A stretch of DNA of 64,000 nt, from NCBI GenBank assembly GCA_015680685.1, contig MNCI01038110.1, positions 655,503-719,502 on the forward strand. Reading direction: 5' to 3'. Shown here piece by piece: positions 35,300 to 48,249 of this stretch. The position numbers and the translations under genes were made by a program. Within the stretch, counting starts at the first letter, position 1; each line of letters begins with the position of its first letter. This DNA comes from Gnetum montanum (lineage: Eukaryota > Streptophyta > Gnetopsida > Gnetales > Gnetaceae). Under the pieces are notes generated by a model. It had not been told where the DNA came from and searched no databases. It saw only the letters and a program-made list of their open reading frames with translations.

Positions 35300-36560
35300 G
35301 CAAAGAGGATTTCATTAGGACACTAATCTAAAGGTGGACTCTCCTTCTCTTTGTTGTTCCATCTCAATGAAGATAAGTGGTCAACAATCGCCTTCTCAGT
35401 CTCATTTCGATCTACCATTGTTAGATTGAATTCCTACAAGATCACTAGCCACCATATGATACAAGGTCTCAAAGTTAGCTTATCCATTAGGAACCATATT
35501 TCACTATGGTCTGTCTGAAAAAACATCTTGTACCCAAGTATATAGTACTTATATTTTTTCAAGGCATACACCACTATCATTAATTCTTTCTCCATGGTGG
35601 GGTAGTTCAATTGTGCCCCCATAATGCTTGTTCTCATGTAGTAGATGTTGTAAGGATGTTTTAGATCATCCAACTATGTGATCATGACTTCCAAGGCATG
35701 ATTGGATGCACCTATCATGATGTGAAAGGGTATGAACTAGTCAAGTGCTCATAGAATTTGACTTTTCACAAGCTTTTACTTGAGTTGCTAGAATACATGA
35801 TCACATTCCTTACTCTAGACAAATGGAGCATCCTTCTTTATCAACTCCACCAATAGTTTGGAAATCTTAGAGAAATTCTTCATGAAGCACTCTTAGTAGC
35901 TAGTGTGGCCAAGGAATGGCCTCACATCTTTAACTATTTCTAGCTATCAAGTAATTCCTTGGATGACCCTTATTTTTTCAAGATCCACCTTAATCCCTTT
36001 CTAAGAAATTCTATGTCCTAAAACAATGCCCTCCTCAAACATTAAGTGAGTTTTCTACTATTTGAGCCTAAGGTTTATCTCCATGAACCTTTTTAGCACT
36101 TGCTTAATATGGTCTAGGGCTTGCTCGAATGTAATCCCATAGGTAGAGAATTCATCCATGAAGACTTCCACTCTACTAAAAATTTTCTATTGGAAATTAC
36201 TTGGTACAAGGCATTAGAATGTTGGAAGGGCATTACACTGGCTGAACAAAATTTTTCTATATGCAAAAGTCCCCTAGGAAATCATGAATATGGTTTTTTC
36301 TAAATCCTCTAATACAATCTAGACTTGGTTATAGCCACTATAACCATCTAGAAAGCTATCATAGCAATGCCAAGAAATGGTGTCCAACACCTAGTCCAAA
36401 AATGAAAAAGAAGAATGATCCTTGAATGTTTCCATATTCAACATCCTAAAATTGATGTAGATCCTTCATTTTTCATTTTTCTTTGGTACTATGACAAGTG
36501 GGCTAATCCACTCACTATTTGTAATGGGGTAGATGAACTCCACCTTGAGGATTTGTTCAA
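35300..36560 (-). pseudogene. Reverse transcriptase and RNase H of element D
   Basis: From 36,560 downward the minus strand reads FIYPITNSEWISPLVIVPKK, then RIYINFRMLN and FLDGYSGYNQ, then the polymerase box FMDEFSTYG near 36,160. The family has FMDDF, so the second catalytic Asp is lost. RNase H follows at 35,434-35,673 (MGAQLNYPTMEKELMIVVYALKK, then QTDHS). Several stops and frame changes interrupt the frame. Confidence 0.8.
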
Positions 36561-37329
36561 TATCCTCTTTAATGATCTACTATAGTTTGGGATTTAACTA
36601 CCACTACAACTACCTATCTAGTTTCATGGAGGAATCTATGTAAATTTGATGCTATCATATCCTTGAATCAATTCTAGTCAACTCATGAAATAACAAAGCA
36701 AAGGTTGTTAGCCATTTGTTGATCAAATTCAAAAACTTCTTTTTTCTTATAAAGAATCAAGGTTGGCATTAATAATTGCCAAATTACCATTCTTTAAAAG
36801 AGAATATTCCATTATAGCTAGTAGATTTTTAAATTAAGGGGCTTCTACATAAAGCTCTTAGGAATTTCCAACTCTACCTAATTGGTATCATTTGGTTCAT
36901 CGAAGAATTAGTGATAGATCTACTCTATTTTGTTCATGCCTTGAATGTAGGCACTTGGTAGGATCTTAGTTGGTTCCATGCATAATGTTTAACTACTTTC
37001 AAATTTAGTTGTTATCCACTAGACACCCTCCTATTTTATGGCTGCTACTTATAGGCTCCTCTAAATTTCTATGATATCTGCATAGTGCTTACATGTTGTG
37101 ATTATTGTACTTTTAATTGTCCATAATTTTTACATACAGTTTCACCCTATGTCACTATATGTGATTCATGAAACATGCTTCCTCTCTACTTTTTCAAATT
37201 TATTTTCCTTGGAAAATTCCAAGGAGAGGTCTCTAATTTCCTATTGTGCATCTATTATGCTCAGCCAAGCCCATTCCATGATGATTGGAAAGTTCCCCTT
37301 GTAGTTTTCTACTCATATCACTAGGACGT

Positions 37330-37560
37330 TAGTAGGATAGGATCACCTATAGATGGTGGTTATCATGTTCTCCACTAATTCCAAGGGGACATTGATGGAC
37401 TGATCTACCAACTTAAGATGAATGTTCATCTTCTTGAGACGAGGTAAGTTCCAAGCTTCATACATTTCATGAGAGATCAAATTAACACTAGAACCTAAGT
37501 CCAAAAGAGCCTTTCAAGGCTCATTTACAATGATTTGTAAGTAAATTAGGAGACTTCCGA
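37330..37560 (-). pseudogene. Aspartic protease of element D
   Basis: The minus strand reads ALLDLGSSVNLISHEMYEAW, the Athila-type active-site motif with DLG in place of DTG/DSG, followed by LVDQSINVPLELVENM. It lies between the gag zinc-finger region and RT. It is stop-interrupted downstream. 36,561-37,329 is the degraded linker between protease and RT. Confidence 0.7.
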
Positions 37561-38229
37561 GATCAAATCTCTTCCTAGGAAGGTGGCTAGTCTTTATTCA
37601 ATCTATGACCACATGGGTCAACATTACAATATGCACTTTGGAAGGAATTTGGTTCGAAGGGATCTAGAAGGATGTTGCAGAGGAGAAAGGAGATGTAGCA
37701 TTAATAGCCACAAGTGTCTATGAGGGCTTAGTAGAAGTGTTGGTTCAAAAAAAGGGTCTTTTGCATGTCTTAGTATCCAAACCACTTGTATGTGGGGTTA
37801 GCTGTAAGTTAATCACCCTTGTTGTATTTCTTTATCTTGTTTGGGATAGAATTTCACCCTATATGGATGGAGCAGGTGGAAACTGAGTTAAATATTAAGG
37901 TATAGGTGTAGAATGATGAGAAGGATAATATGAAAATGGAAGCTTCCATCTTGGAGATTGTACTCTATAATACTTAGGAGGGTAGTAGTGGTGTCGGAAA
38001 GAGACATGACTAAAGAGTCACACAGAGAAATGGGCTACTAAACATAGTACCTGTATGGATTTTCTTATAGTTAAGGGTACTACTACATTGGTAGTGGAAT
38101 CCCCCATGACTATGAGTGCTACAATTGCTAATACTACTCATGAGGTTGAGGTGGAGCTCCAGTTAGATAATAGGCTTATTGGTGAAATTGATTATAGTTT
38201 CCTTGAGGATGAAAAAACCTCCTAGGTGC

Positions 38230-40182
38230 TTGTCTTTTCCCTAATCTATGATTCAAAGTGTACATCATATATTCCTTCAAGTGTAACACCATTGGGAAAC
38301 ATCCCTTAGGATGCTTATCTTGGTAGATTTCACACCCACCATTATCATCTATCTTAGAATCCTCAACCTCTTCAATGGTAGTAGATTTACCCTTACCCCT
38401 TTAGTGGGCATGTTGAGCTTTCTTCATTTTCCTTTAGTCATGACCACTACCCTTTTCTTTGGACTCCTCTAGAATTTTAAGGGTACTTTGGAACTTTTCA
38501 TCCAAAGAGTCCCCACATTTTATTTACCTTGGCTAATATTTTAGAAACAAATTTTTGTATTAACAAGGTCTTGTGTTGCACCAGTTCATCAAGTGATGCC
38601 TCCTCCTCATTTTCATAAAACTAAACCTGCCTTTTGCAAATCGAAAGGTTCCAATTATACTCCTTTGCCCTTTCCCTTTTTCTCATTTCATCTTCTTATT
38701 TATCCACTTGCTCATTTAACCTTTGGATTTGATGGACTCTTAGCTTTAAAATCCTCCCTTGGGCATAGATCCTAAGAGCTCTCATCATTTCTACTCTGAG
38801 CCCATCTATGATATCACATAGTTCCTTCCTTTAAGAAAAGCCATGTATTGGGCATCTATGCAACAAAGAGTAATATTTGTCCATGGTTGCATCCAAGGAT
38901 TCATGTTTTCCTTGCTTTTACCCTTGGATCTACTTCCTCAAGTTGGATACTTGAGAGCACATTTGATACTTTTCATTGAAGATTTCAAGCATTGTACTCC
39001 ATCATCTAATTAATTATAGTTCTAAGGACCAATACTAGCTTTTAGCCTCCTTGATGAGTGTCCTAGGGGATAGTTTCAATTTTTACCATTCATTCTCCAT
39101 GTTCTATAAGGTGCATCCATCATGAAAGGCTTGGAGATGAATTTTTGAATCAAAATTGTATTTTCCTTCAAACTTAGGAATATTGTTCATGTCCAACTAT
39201 TTTATTTGGTTGTGTTTCACATACCATTTTGGAATCCTTACAACCTCTACAATGTTATCATATTTCTAGTTACAAGGCTCATTATAGTCATAACCCCTAT
39301 GATGACCATGATGCCTATGATGTCCTCTATTGTCCCTTCATTCTCTATGGTGGACCTTCCTTAATTTTCCATGCCCTTGGTCTCTAATGTTCTAGGGATC
39401 TATGATCATCTCTATCATGTTGGTCACCTCCATCATGGTCTCTCCCTCTATAGCTTTAATTGAAGTTAGAGGAGGAAGATGATGAGGATGATGAAGGTGA
39501 AGAGGAAGGAGGGCTAGCACCAAATTTGTACCTACTACTTCCTCTCCTTTGGTCCCAACCATGATCACTATATCTATCTTTAATATGATGCTTATCATTG
39601 TTTCTACCTTAACTCCTTCTTTAAAGCCCTCATGGTCATGGGCCTGATCTTCCCCAAACCAAGATTTTTTACAATTGACTATAAATTCTAGTTAAGGGCC
39701 CCTTTGTTAAAGAGAAGGGGAGGAGAGTTAGTGTTTTTAAAATCCCCTAAGAAAGAATTATTTTCTTATTTTTGGCTTAGTAGGAACAAGGTGTTTGTGA
39801 ACCACTTTCCTTTTGATGCCTCATAGTGTGTGTTGATCTACCAATCTTTCCTCCATTGGGCATCTATGGGATGATAATCTTGGTAGTCATAATATTGCAC
39901 AATGTACTCAAAATTAAGCCCTTGGATGCCCAATCTCATGAGATTGTAGTGCAGCATTGCAAGAACTAATTAATCATGAGGCAACATGATGTTTCCCTTT
40001 GAGCCCCTCCACCATAGTTGTTCATCTTGGTGCAAGACACAGGTAAAATTTGGAACATACTCATTAGTATGAGTATAGATTACTTTGCATTATTGGGGCA
40101 TGGGTGGTTTTTAGCCTTCTTGCCTTTGATTAGAAGTGTGCTCAAACAACGATGGAGACTCTTACCTACATGAAGAAGCCAT
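38230..40182 (-). pseudogene. gag: gag of element D
   Basis: The start is the ATG at 40,182, 129 bp inside the primer site. The frame is broken early (MASSCR then a stop). The capsid domain lies around 38,700-39,130, with 'MLEIFNEKYQMCSQVSNLRK' and 'KHESLDATMDKYYSLLHRCP', closely parallel to the gag of element E (49,453-49,758). A Cys-rich part near 38,290-38,340 (CEIYQDKHPKGCFPM) is the nucleocapsid-like region. A Ser/Asn/Pro-rich tail leads to the protease. Confidence 0.7.
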
Positions 40183-40310
40183 GTTAGTTCTAAATAAAAA
40201 TAATGTTCTTTTGTTATTATTCTTTTTCTTAATGATTTCAACTTTAAGGTTCATTACAACATTGTTATATAATTTCACTAACTCCTAGGTAGTGCACATA
40301 GCTAAATAAA

Positions 40311-40330
40311 GTTCCTGGCAAAGAAACCAA
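40311..40330 (-). promoter_or_regulatory. Primer-binding site of element D
   Basis: The minus strand reads TTGGTTTCTTTGCCAGGA, directly after the 5' LTR end. It matches the tRNA-Asp complement used by Athila elements (TGGCGCCGTTGCCGGGGA) at most positions. The mismatches are mainly C-to-T and G-to-A. Confidence 0.65.
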
Positions 40331-41166
40331 TGATGAGTAGCAAGCAATTCCTATGCCAAACCATACAAATCACCAGTGTTCACTAAGTGATCTAGTCAAA
40401 TTCCATACACTTTAGCTCTCTAAGTATACTTAATCTAGGTATTGAATTTTAAGGACATGATTGTTGTCTTCCCAGTTCCACTTATAAGGTTGAAGACAAT
40501 GGTTAAGTGTAAGTGAGGCACATCATTTGTATCATCTTTATGTTTTTCATTAAATTCACCTAAGTGTAGAAAATAAGGTAATTAAATGCTAATTAATCTA
40601 GTGACTAATTCATGCATAATTAATCCTAACATCATTATTTGTTCCCATCCACCGTACACATCTTGAACACATTGCAATGCTACTAGGCTACCAAGCATAA
40701 GTGCTATTGGGATTACTAAGCATGAACGTATGCTCAAGATGGTCGTACTTATGTACATTAATTACTTACTACTAATTAATCAATTAAATTCATTAAGATA
40801 AATTGCATCATATTAAAGTGCATTAAAAAGATATTATGCTAATTCCAAGTTATGCAAGGTTTATCAAGAAGCTTGTCTTTATTGCCATTCACACCAAAGT
40901 ATCTAGATACATCAATTCTTGAATATAGATATATACACTTTTTAACTCCTATTACAGATACTTTGAAAATATTCTAGCTCTAAAATAAAAAAACTACAAG
41001 ATTTTGGAAAGCTATAAATGAATGAATGTCATAAATGTGGAGGCTACACACATTTATATAAGTAAGACAAGACACTATGTCAACATGTATGCATCGATGG
41101 ATACATGTCAAAGGGATTACATTGACACATTTGCATCAATTTGGTCCAATCAACAGTGACTCATCA
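40331..41166 (-). repeat. 5' LTR of element D
   Basis: 836 bp, paired with 28,688-29,571. Termini TGATGA/TCATCA, followed by the target duplication TATAG. Confidence 0.9.
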
Positions 41167-41416
41167 TATAGTTTAGAAAAAAGAATCATTCAAAAAGACA
41201 TAGTATATTTTGAGTTATATGTTATTCTTTCTAACATATCTAAAATTGTATGAATTTCTATGATGTGGATTGATGACGCTATATCTCAAGCTTGGATGAG
41301 GTTAAAGATCTAACAATTTATCTAAATTTATTTTGATATGTTAGCTTCCATATCCAATTAGAAGAAATTAAAATGCTTTTTGAGGAATTTACAAGTTTTC
41401 TATTCTACAATGTTCA

Positions 41417-41945
41417 TAATTTTACTATTTCTGATTTTGGTTAATTAAAATCCCATATCTCTTACATACTATTACATAATTCTCTCAAAATTTACTTAAT
41501 ACTTATTTTCTCTTTTATCTTTCCAACCATTCTAGAATCACTAAAAAATAATACTTCATCATAGATTTATAATTTTTCTATTTATGTTATCTATAATTTT
41601 ACTATTTCTGATTATGCCTAGTTAAAATCTCATATCTCCTATATAGTATCAAATAATCCTCTAAAAATTTACCTACTACTATTTTTCTCTTTTATCTTTC
41701 TATTAATTCTAGAATCATGGAAAAATAAGTTTTCATCATAGAGTTATGATTTTTCTTTCTATGTTGTCCATAATTTTACTATTTTTAATTGTGCTTAATT
41801 AAAACCCCATAACTCCTATATCATATCAAATATTTCTCTAAAAATTTACTTGTTAATATTTTAATCTTTTAGCTTTTAAACTATTCTAAAATCACTAAAA
41901 AATAGTCTTCCATCATGAAGTTATGAGTTTTTTTTGTCAGCTACT
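41417..41945 (+). repeat. 177-bp tandem repeat, three copies
   Basis: Units begin 'taattttactatttctgatt' at 41,417, 41,594 and 41,771, an exact 177-bp period, with roughly 80% identity between copies by eye. AT-rich throughout, with no ORF. The length is in the range of plant centromeric satellite monomers, but only three copies are present. Confidence 0.8.
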
Positions 41946-43049
41946 TTTTCTATTTTTATAAAATCTTGATTCTCTAAGGCTAGATTCATAGTTCTATAAG
42001 TTTTTATTTTTGATAAATGTCTTTATAAAATTATAACATAAGATAGGTGTAGGTATTTATTTTTTTATAGGAATCTAGAATCATTATAAAATTCATAATG
42101 ATGGTAGAAATATAATAATTTTATCTTTGGTCATATGTATAAGTGATGATCCAACTCTGGACTTGATTTTAAGATTAATAAACTCCTAATTCACCTTCCT
42201 TAGTAAAGTGATTAATTCTTGGTTTCATTATTAATCTATTTATAATTATTAGCTATTAGGTCTTTTCATTATTATGGCCTTATCTATTTTTTTGTAAGTT
42301 ATGGATAAGGATTCCTTTGCTTGGATTAGTAAGCACATTGGGTTATTATTAAGGATTTGCAGGATCCCTTTGGATGATGTTTTGACTCTTTGTTTGATGA
42401 TTAAATTTGATGAAATTGGTTGGATTTTATGAGGTTATGCTATGCATCATATTGGTATTCTTGTAAGGACCACTTTGTTTTTTGCATCTCTTTGATGAGA
42501 AGGATTCTACTGTGTTGGTTATTACCTCCATTGTCAATTAGTTGTCATGGTTGCATGTTTGTTGGTTGTTTAAATGATGGCGCTAGCATTGATTTTGTGT
42601 AGCCACTTGAAGATGGGCTTCCTAGATATGATTTGATGATTGACCCCCACTATAGAGTACGCTAATGTGGCTCTTCCTACAAGCTCCATCCTATAGGAGA
42701 GGGTGACTTTATGGCTCATTGATGCCTTTTTCTTTTTTTGATTTGTGCATTTAAAATGTTAGAGGTGATGTTCTAGTTGACACCTTTAGCACTGATATGT
42801 TTGGAAAACATTGGGAGTCATGTTCTAGTTGACACTTCAGGTTTTGGTTGAGACTACTAATAAATCCATGCGCATGGTAATTTAATATTTGGTTTTGACA
42901 CACATTGGTTTGACTTTTTCCAAGTACACATGACAACATAATTCACATTTCATACTATGTGATGCATGCTAGCCTCCTTATTTGTGGTGATATTTGGAGT
43001 GGGAAAACCTTGGTTTTGGAATTATATGATGGATGGATATTATGACTAT
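41946..43049. other. AT-rich stretch, no supported gene
   Basis: Only short open frames without features. It lies between the 177-bp repeat and LTR F. Confidence 0.5.
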
Positions 43050-44329
43050 TGTAACATCCAACAAATTTTAGTGCTAGAAAATTGAAAAATCTAGGTGAAA
43101 TAGTTTAATCTTGAATCCCAAGGACCTCCAAGAAAGATGATCCAAGGCACCCTAGATGGTCTTGTTGATCACATAGAGAATTAAGTGTAAATGGGTATAA
43201 ATAAATTTTAATGAAAATGCAAATCTAGTCTAAGAAGATGCATAGAAATGAATTGTAAATAAACTTGCACAACAAATGAACTGCAAACTTTATTACAATA
43301 ATGAAATAATTGAAAGAATAAAAGTTTAAATTTTTAAAAATTGTATGCCCAAATGCACAAGGAGTTGTAGAGATGAAGCTTGAAGCTTGTTGAAGATAAC
43401 AAGTTCTGTTTTGTGGTCAACCTCATGATCTAGGTATTTCTTGACTTTGATTTACAAAAATCCTTACTAGTTCTTAGCTTGGATCTGTAGCATTGATGGT
43501 GATAATGGTGGAAATTGTGCTTGAATTTTTGGAATTATGGAACTACACTGAGAGTCTCTAGCACCTAGGTAGTTGCCAATGTGCTCCAAAAAAAGTCACA
43601 TAAATGCCAATAATTCAAGTGCTTAAGGTTGAAAAATTTTTGAGAATTGTGAAAACCCAACCAAAAAAACCTTTTTTTCCTAATCCATTTAATGTGTTCA
43701 AAATTTTTCTTTATAGGCCATATGATTATTTCTTTTGGATTGCAAATTTCCATCATGATTACTGATATATTAATGTGATTTGTAGGTGTGGTAGGTTATC
43801 ATTTCAAGGATAGTTTTCTATTTATGGTAAGTTTTGATGCACTAAGGCCATCAAAACTACTCTGAGTGCCATAAATAGTAAATGGACTTTAGAACCTATA
43901 CTAGCTTCACCAAACTAGGCTAGCCCTATACAAATACACTAGCTTCATGAAAATATGCTAACCTTGTTGAACTACACTAGCCTTGCTAGGAAAATAAAAG
44001 TCCAATAACTCCAACATTGGGTGTAGGTGGTTCTAGTGTAGTTTGGACTATGGCCAATATAAAACCCATGAAAAAACAAAATTTGGTAGCTCCCAAGGTA
44101 TTTTTATCCTTCCCAAGCCCACATATAGAAATGACATGACTTTTTCACTTGGGAAGTAAAGCTATAACAACTTTTAAGGCACTTTTTAGCCCCAAAACGT
44201 TCAAGTATGTGATATTGCAACTCATGGACTATAAATCTTATATTTTACAATAAAGTTCTAGCCTTAGGTTTAATGGTGAAAAGTACAATTCTAAAGAGTT
44301 GCAACATAAATTTTCTTGGTGATGTTTCA
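43050..44329 (-). repeat. LTR F of the Tat-like family (minus strand)
   Basis: On the minus strand it starts TGAAACATC at 44,329 and ends GATGTTACA at 43,050, near-perfect inverted termini giving 1,280 bp. Near its end it shares 'gatcaacaagaccatct..ggtgccttggat' with the end of the LTR at 16,388-17,767, which helps place that family's LTR end. The polypurine module lies just outside its start, so this is a 3' LTR whose element body is mostly gone. Confidence 0.65.
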
Positions 44330-44400
44330 CTGGCCCTCTTTGTTGATGTTTTAAGGATTAACTTTAGAGACATCGACAAAAAATGCAAAACACCACCATA
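44330..44400 (-). promoter_or_regulatory. Polypurine tract module, copy 4 (minus strand)
   Basis: The minus strand reads GGTGGTGTTTTGC, a spacer, then 'catcaacaaagagggcca' and the LTR start. It is the fourth copy of the module seen at 16,318, 23,480 and 26,262. Confidence 0.65.
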
Positions 44401-44787
44401 GGTCCATCACCAACGCTTTCCCTCTACACTTGATTTCATAATATCAAAAAATGACAAAGAGTACTTTTGATGATGGGATAAGTGTTATGAGGATATCATA
44501 TAGGTTAAAGGCTATATTTGGTCATGAGAACATTATCATAGGAGGTTAACAATGAGTTTCAAATGTTGACATCATGATTACGATTATGTCAATGACATGT
44601 TGGCTAATTGATGTAGACTTTATGCTTCATGCTTCAAAGTGTTGGCAACTTAGTAATTTTTTTGAGGATCCAACACTCCACTTCAAATCTTCTTTGACTA
44701 TTAAGCTCATCCTTTTGTTTGTTTGGAGTCATTGTTTGGACTTTTGATCTTCATCGATCTTTTGGCTTTAGGAAATTTTCTTTTCCA

Positions 44788-44818
<31 letters not shown>

Positions 44819-45306
44819 TTACTTTTTTTAATGGAATGAAACCTTCATTGGGTTTCATTACCAAGGCCAAACTCAATTTGATTTTCTTATTGAATATATG
44901 TGTTACATCCAACAAACTTGATGGTGAAGCATGCTGAAGGAGATATCACATGGTCACAATGCATGAATGCCAAACATAGGTCATCATTTTTGTCTAGGGT
45001 ATGGAAGGCTATGATTAGGCTATGGGAATATGGCTCAAGGATGGGTAATGGAAACAATGTGAAAGAAGCACTCTTGGTACAATAGAACAAGCTAAGTAAA
45101 TCTCATGCACCAATGTCACATGGTAACTTACTGTTGTGATGAATTACATCCTTTTGATGACTTTAGGCTTACTCTTGCAAGCACAACTCCAAGAGGATAA
45201 AAAAATAAGACAAATAAGACAAATAAGACATGTTGTTATGAAATAATGCATAGTTCTATATGAGATAACTAGCAACCCACATGCCACCATAGGCTATTAT
45301 TGTTAC
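44401..45306. other. No gene; (ATT)n microsatellite at 44,788-44,819
   Basis: Includes about ten ATT units and, near 45,203-45,230, a short 'aataagac' tandem repeat. Overlapping frames on both strands near 44,890-45,090 have no recognisable product. Confidence 0.55.
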
Positions 45307-45311
45307 AACAT

Positions 45312-46164
45312 TAATGAGTGGTGAGGTACTCCTACACTCAACTATATGAATACGAGTGTTCATGCACGATCTGGTCAAACTCTGTAGATGGACTAGTTGT
45401 GGTATCTAGATAGTTACTCATTAATCATAGTTCATTGTCTTCCCACCTAGACTAGTATTTTCTTTGTCACATATGGTTTAGTCCAAAGTAAGATGTATGA
45501 TGTATTTCCTATCACTATGTTATTCCTAGGGACAATGGAAAATAACTTGGTTTTAAGCTAAGAGGGAAAGGGTGAAGAGAGTCTAAGCTAGCCTAAGTGT
45601 GATAAGCATCTATCCTTAATCATCCGTACACATCTTGGACCTCATGTATGACTACTACCAGGATTACCAAGTGCATATCCTAAGTATGCTATTGGGGATA
45701 CCAAGTAGGCACACTTAAATGATCATGATTAAGTTGTACTCATTTCACGTTTAATAACAGAGATAGGAGTTGAGGGTAAAGAAGTATTAATTAAGAAATC
45801 AATGAATAACAATTACATAATTAAACCAAGTGAATGTTACAATGATGAAGTAATCTCGATCTTTATTTCCATTCATGTATGTGTCCAAGTATGTCACACT
45901 CGAATAAAGGTGTTGTACAATTACAATCATCACACTTTGGGCATGCACTAGGAGGAAGGGTTGACAAGAACTAAAAATGAAAACTAACTTCTGACTGAAC
46001 TACTCCTTTGACTCCTTATGCCTACATGTGTCTTTAGAGGCCTGCACAGGAGTCACGATACTATGTATCCGATATCGCTAGCCAAGTTGTAATATCACAT
46101 ACCCAATATCGTGGATCCAATATTGTGGGTCTGATATCAAAGCCTAATGAATCATGATTCATCA
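45312..46164 (-). repeat. 3' LTR of element E
   Basis: 853 bp, about 90% identical by eye to 50,586-51,436. It contains several 'gatatcg'-type palindromes near 46,070-46,130 and the block 'ccgtacacatcttggacc' shared with element D. Confidence 0.85.
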
Positions 46165-46185
46165 TCCCCCCACAACTAAATGAAA
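46165..46185 (-). promoter_or_regulatory. Polypurine tract of element E
   Basis: The minus strand reads 'agttgtgggggga', directly against the LTR start TGATGAATC. Confidence 0.65.
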
Positions 46186-46329
46186 ACTCATCCTTAAGTC
46201 ATAAAAAATGAGAACAAGCCCCATTGATTACATAGTGGATAGGTATGGGATTATTGACTAACTAAGAATTATTCATGCCACAGTGTGGGATTGAAAAAAA
46301 AAATGGGACATAGACATAGAATTACAAAA

Positions 46330-46743
46330 CTTTGTTGGAACTCATGTAGTTCCAGGTGGTGGTGGTTCCTCCATCGGTGCCTTTCCTTTGTCCTGTACGC
46401 CAGGCTTCTCCTCTTCTATCCAAGGATTATGAGTCATCCATGTTGATGTTCCAATGGTTTATGGAGTGGGCACTTTTCATGGACATGGAAGCTTTAGGAA
46501 CACTTGATTAGCCTTAACATGTCATGTCGCAAATAGCCATTGGTCCTCTTCATAGGCTTGGGCCCTGACCTCTCCACTTTTTTCTTGGCTAGATTATGCA
46601 ATGACAGGAGTTCCTTGATGGATGCTAAATGATTGTGCCTCCTGCTCTACATGTTCTACATGAGGTCCTTGGCTTTTGCCTCCCCTAGGGCATTTAGTTG
46701 CACCTTGAGAAGGTCCTCCTTGTTGTCCTCTTTTAGGGGTCAT
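46330..46743 (-). pseudogene. Shortened env-like region of element E
   Basis: It starts at the ATG at 46,743 (MTPKRGQQGGPSQ). The first frame stops at 46,594 and the remainder continues in broken frames to about 46,330, where 'ccaggtggtggtggttcc' parallels the end of the env-like region of D. The sequence just before the start ('gtgattatagatg' on the minus strand) is shared with D at 32,041. The 2.2-kb region of D is reduced here to about 0.4 kb and the LPFPCLI domain is missing. Confidence 0.5.
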
Positions 46744-48249
46744 CTATAATCACACAAAGATCAATTGTTAGTAACATTATTGAAAGAAGTTCAATTATTT
46801 AATACCTTACTTATTACCTTTAGTAATTGTTGAATTCTTTGCTTAGTTTGATTTTAGAGTTAGAAAATTTTTCAAGGAAGTTACCCTAAAATTTTAATAT
46901 TAGACATAGTTTGTTTAGGTGACACATCAAACGAAACATAATGGTTTTGAGGAATGTATGATAAAATGATGATAAAGGAAAGAATAGATTTGGCAATGAA
47001 GTGCTTAGAGGGTATATAATGATGTGGTGGTGTGCAACAAGTACAAATTACAAAAGTTACACAAGTGGGTCCTCCCCAAAGTAGGTTCCAACCTATAATG
47101 CTCTTTCATAACCACACCTAAAAATTTCCATAGGCACTAGAAGGGTTAAATGTAATATATATCAATGCAACAAAACACACGCATGTTAGATACCACCATG
47201 ATGAGGTATGAATTCTATGCCACACAAGACACAAGTCAAAAATTCTTGAACAACGAGATGGGATGAATCGTAGAAGGGATTGCTGAGATTGGGACATGAG
47301 GTAACTTACCCAGGGCACAATGAATCTTGAGTGTAGGGCATGACTAATTGGTCATTAGTCCATCACTCCAAAATCAAGACCAAGTCCATTCCTTTGATCA
47401 GTAACATTGCATTGCTTTATCCAATGATGGGAAACCACAAAAGCATCATGACAGCAAGGCATATGATCACTTGGCATTTTGTTCAAGGGAGGAGTGATTT
47501 GGAATTTCTTTGTGAAACATTTGTTTTTGTCTAGCCACTTTGGCACACTTTCTCTTCTCTTTTTTTTTCGAATGCTTAATCCAGAGAAGTTGTCTACCTT
47601 CAGGCATGGGTGCATGTATTTCCAGTGGGACCCCCTAGAATATCATGAGGTTTCCTTTATTAAGTTCCTTTATTACTCTTACTCCCATTTTTCATTAGAT
47701 CTACAAGGATCTTAGTATAACCAGGTTGCATGGTAACTCCTACAGATGTCACCAAAGAGAATCCACAAGTCCCCTTGATATCACACCCTAGTCATTCCCT
47801 CTTAGTCCATCATTTCTCCTCTGGGTATAATGAGCACAAAATTACTTTAAATTTTTATGATGCCAAGAATATCATCATACCCAAAGTAGAACCTCTTATT
47901 AATAGAATGGTTGGGTGGATGTGATGCGCTTGTTGTCCAAATAATTAGTTACTTGAGATTTGATAGCAAAGAACAACACCTCAACCAATGAGTCACATGA
48001 GTGCTTTATTCATAGATGATATTACTCATAAGAAGATAAAATAATAAATTGAAAGATGAAAAATTGGAAAACAAAAAAATTGTAAAATTAAAGAAAAGAA
48101 AAAATATTTATTAATTCTACTTGTTAGAATGGGGGATATCACCCATAACTAAACCTTTGATCATAACAAGAATTAATAAATGGAAAGTTTAGATCCATGC
48201 ATGTTGGAAATGTTGGGGATCAATCATATCCCAAGCACTAGGTGTCTTT
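46744..48249 (-). other. Internal spacer of element E, no gene
   Basis: Degraded sequence where pol would be expected. No RT, integrase or protease motif was found on either strand. Confidence 0.6.

Larger units (their letters stand above)
28683..41171 (-). mobile_element. Element D: Athila-type Ty3/gypsy retrotransposon, complete but decayed
   Basis: A full-length minus-strand element of 12,479 bp (28,688-41,166) between TATAG target-site duplications at 28,683-28,687 and 41,167-41,171. LTRs begin TGATGA and end TCATCA. Order on the minus strand: 5' LTR, primer site, gag, protease, RT, RNase H, integrase, an AT-rich spacer, an env-like region, polypurine tract, 3' LTR. The tRNA-Asp-like primer site, the protease LLDLGxSVN motif, the FMDxF RT box and the LPFPCLI motif of the env-like region identify the Athila lineage. 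The LTRs are about 85% identical by eye, so the insertion is old. All coding parts have stops and frameshifts. Confidence 0.9.

Noticed and set aside
47355-47715. Overlapping ORFs inside element E as host gene exons
   Set aside because: They lie on both strands within the deleted-pol spacer of a retrotransposon and have no recognisable features.
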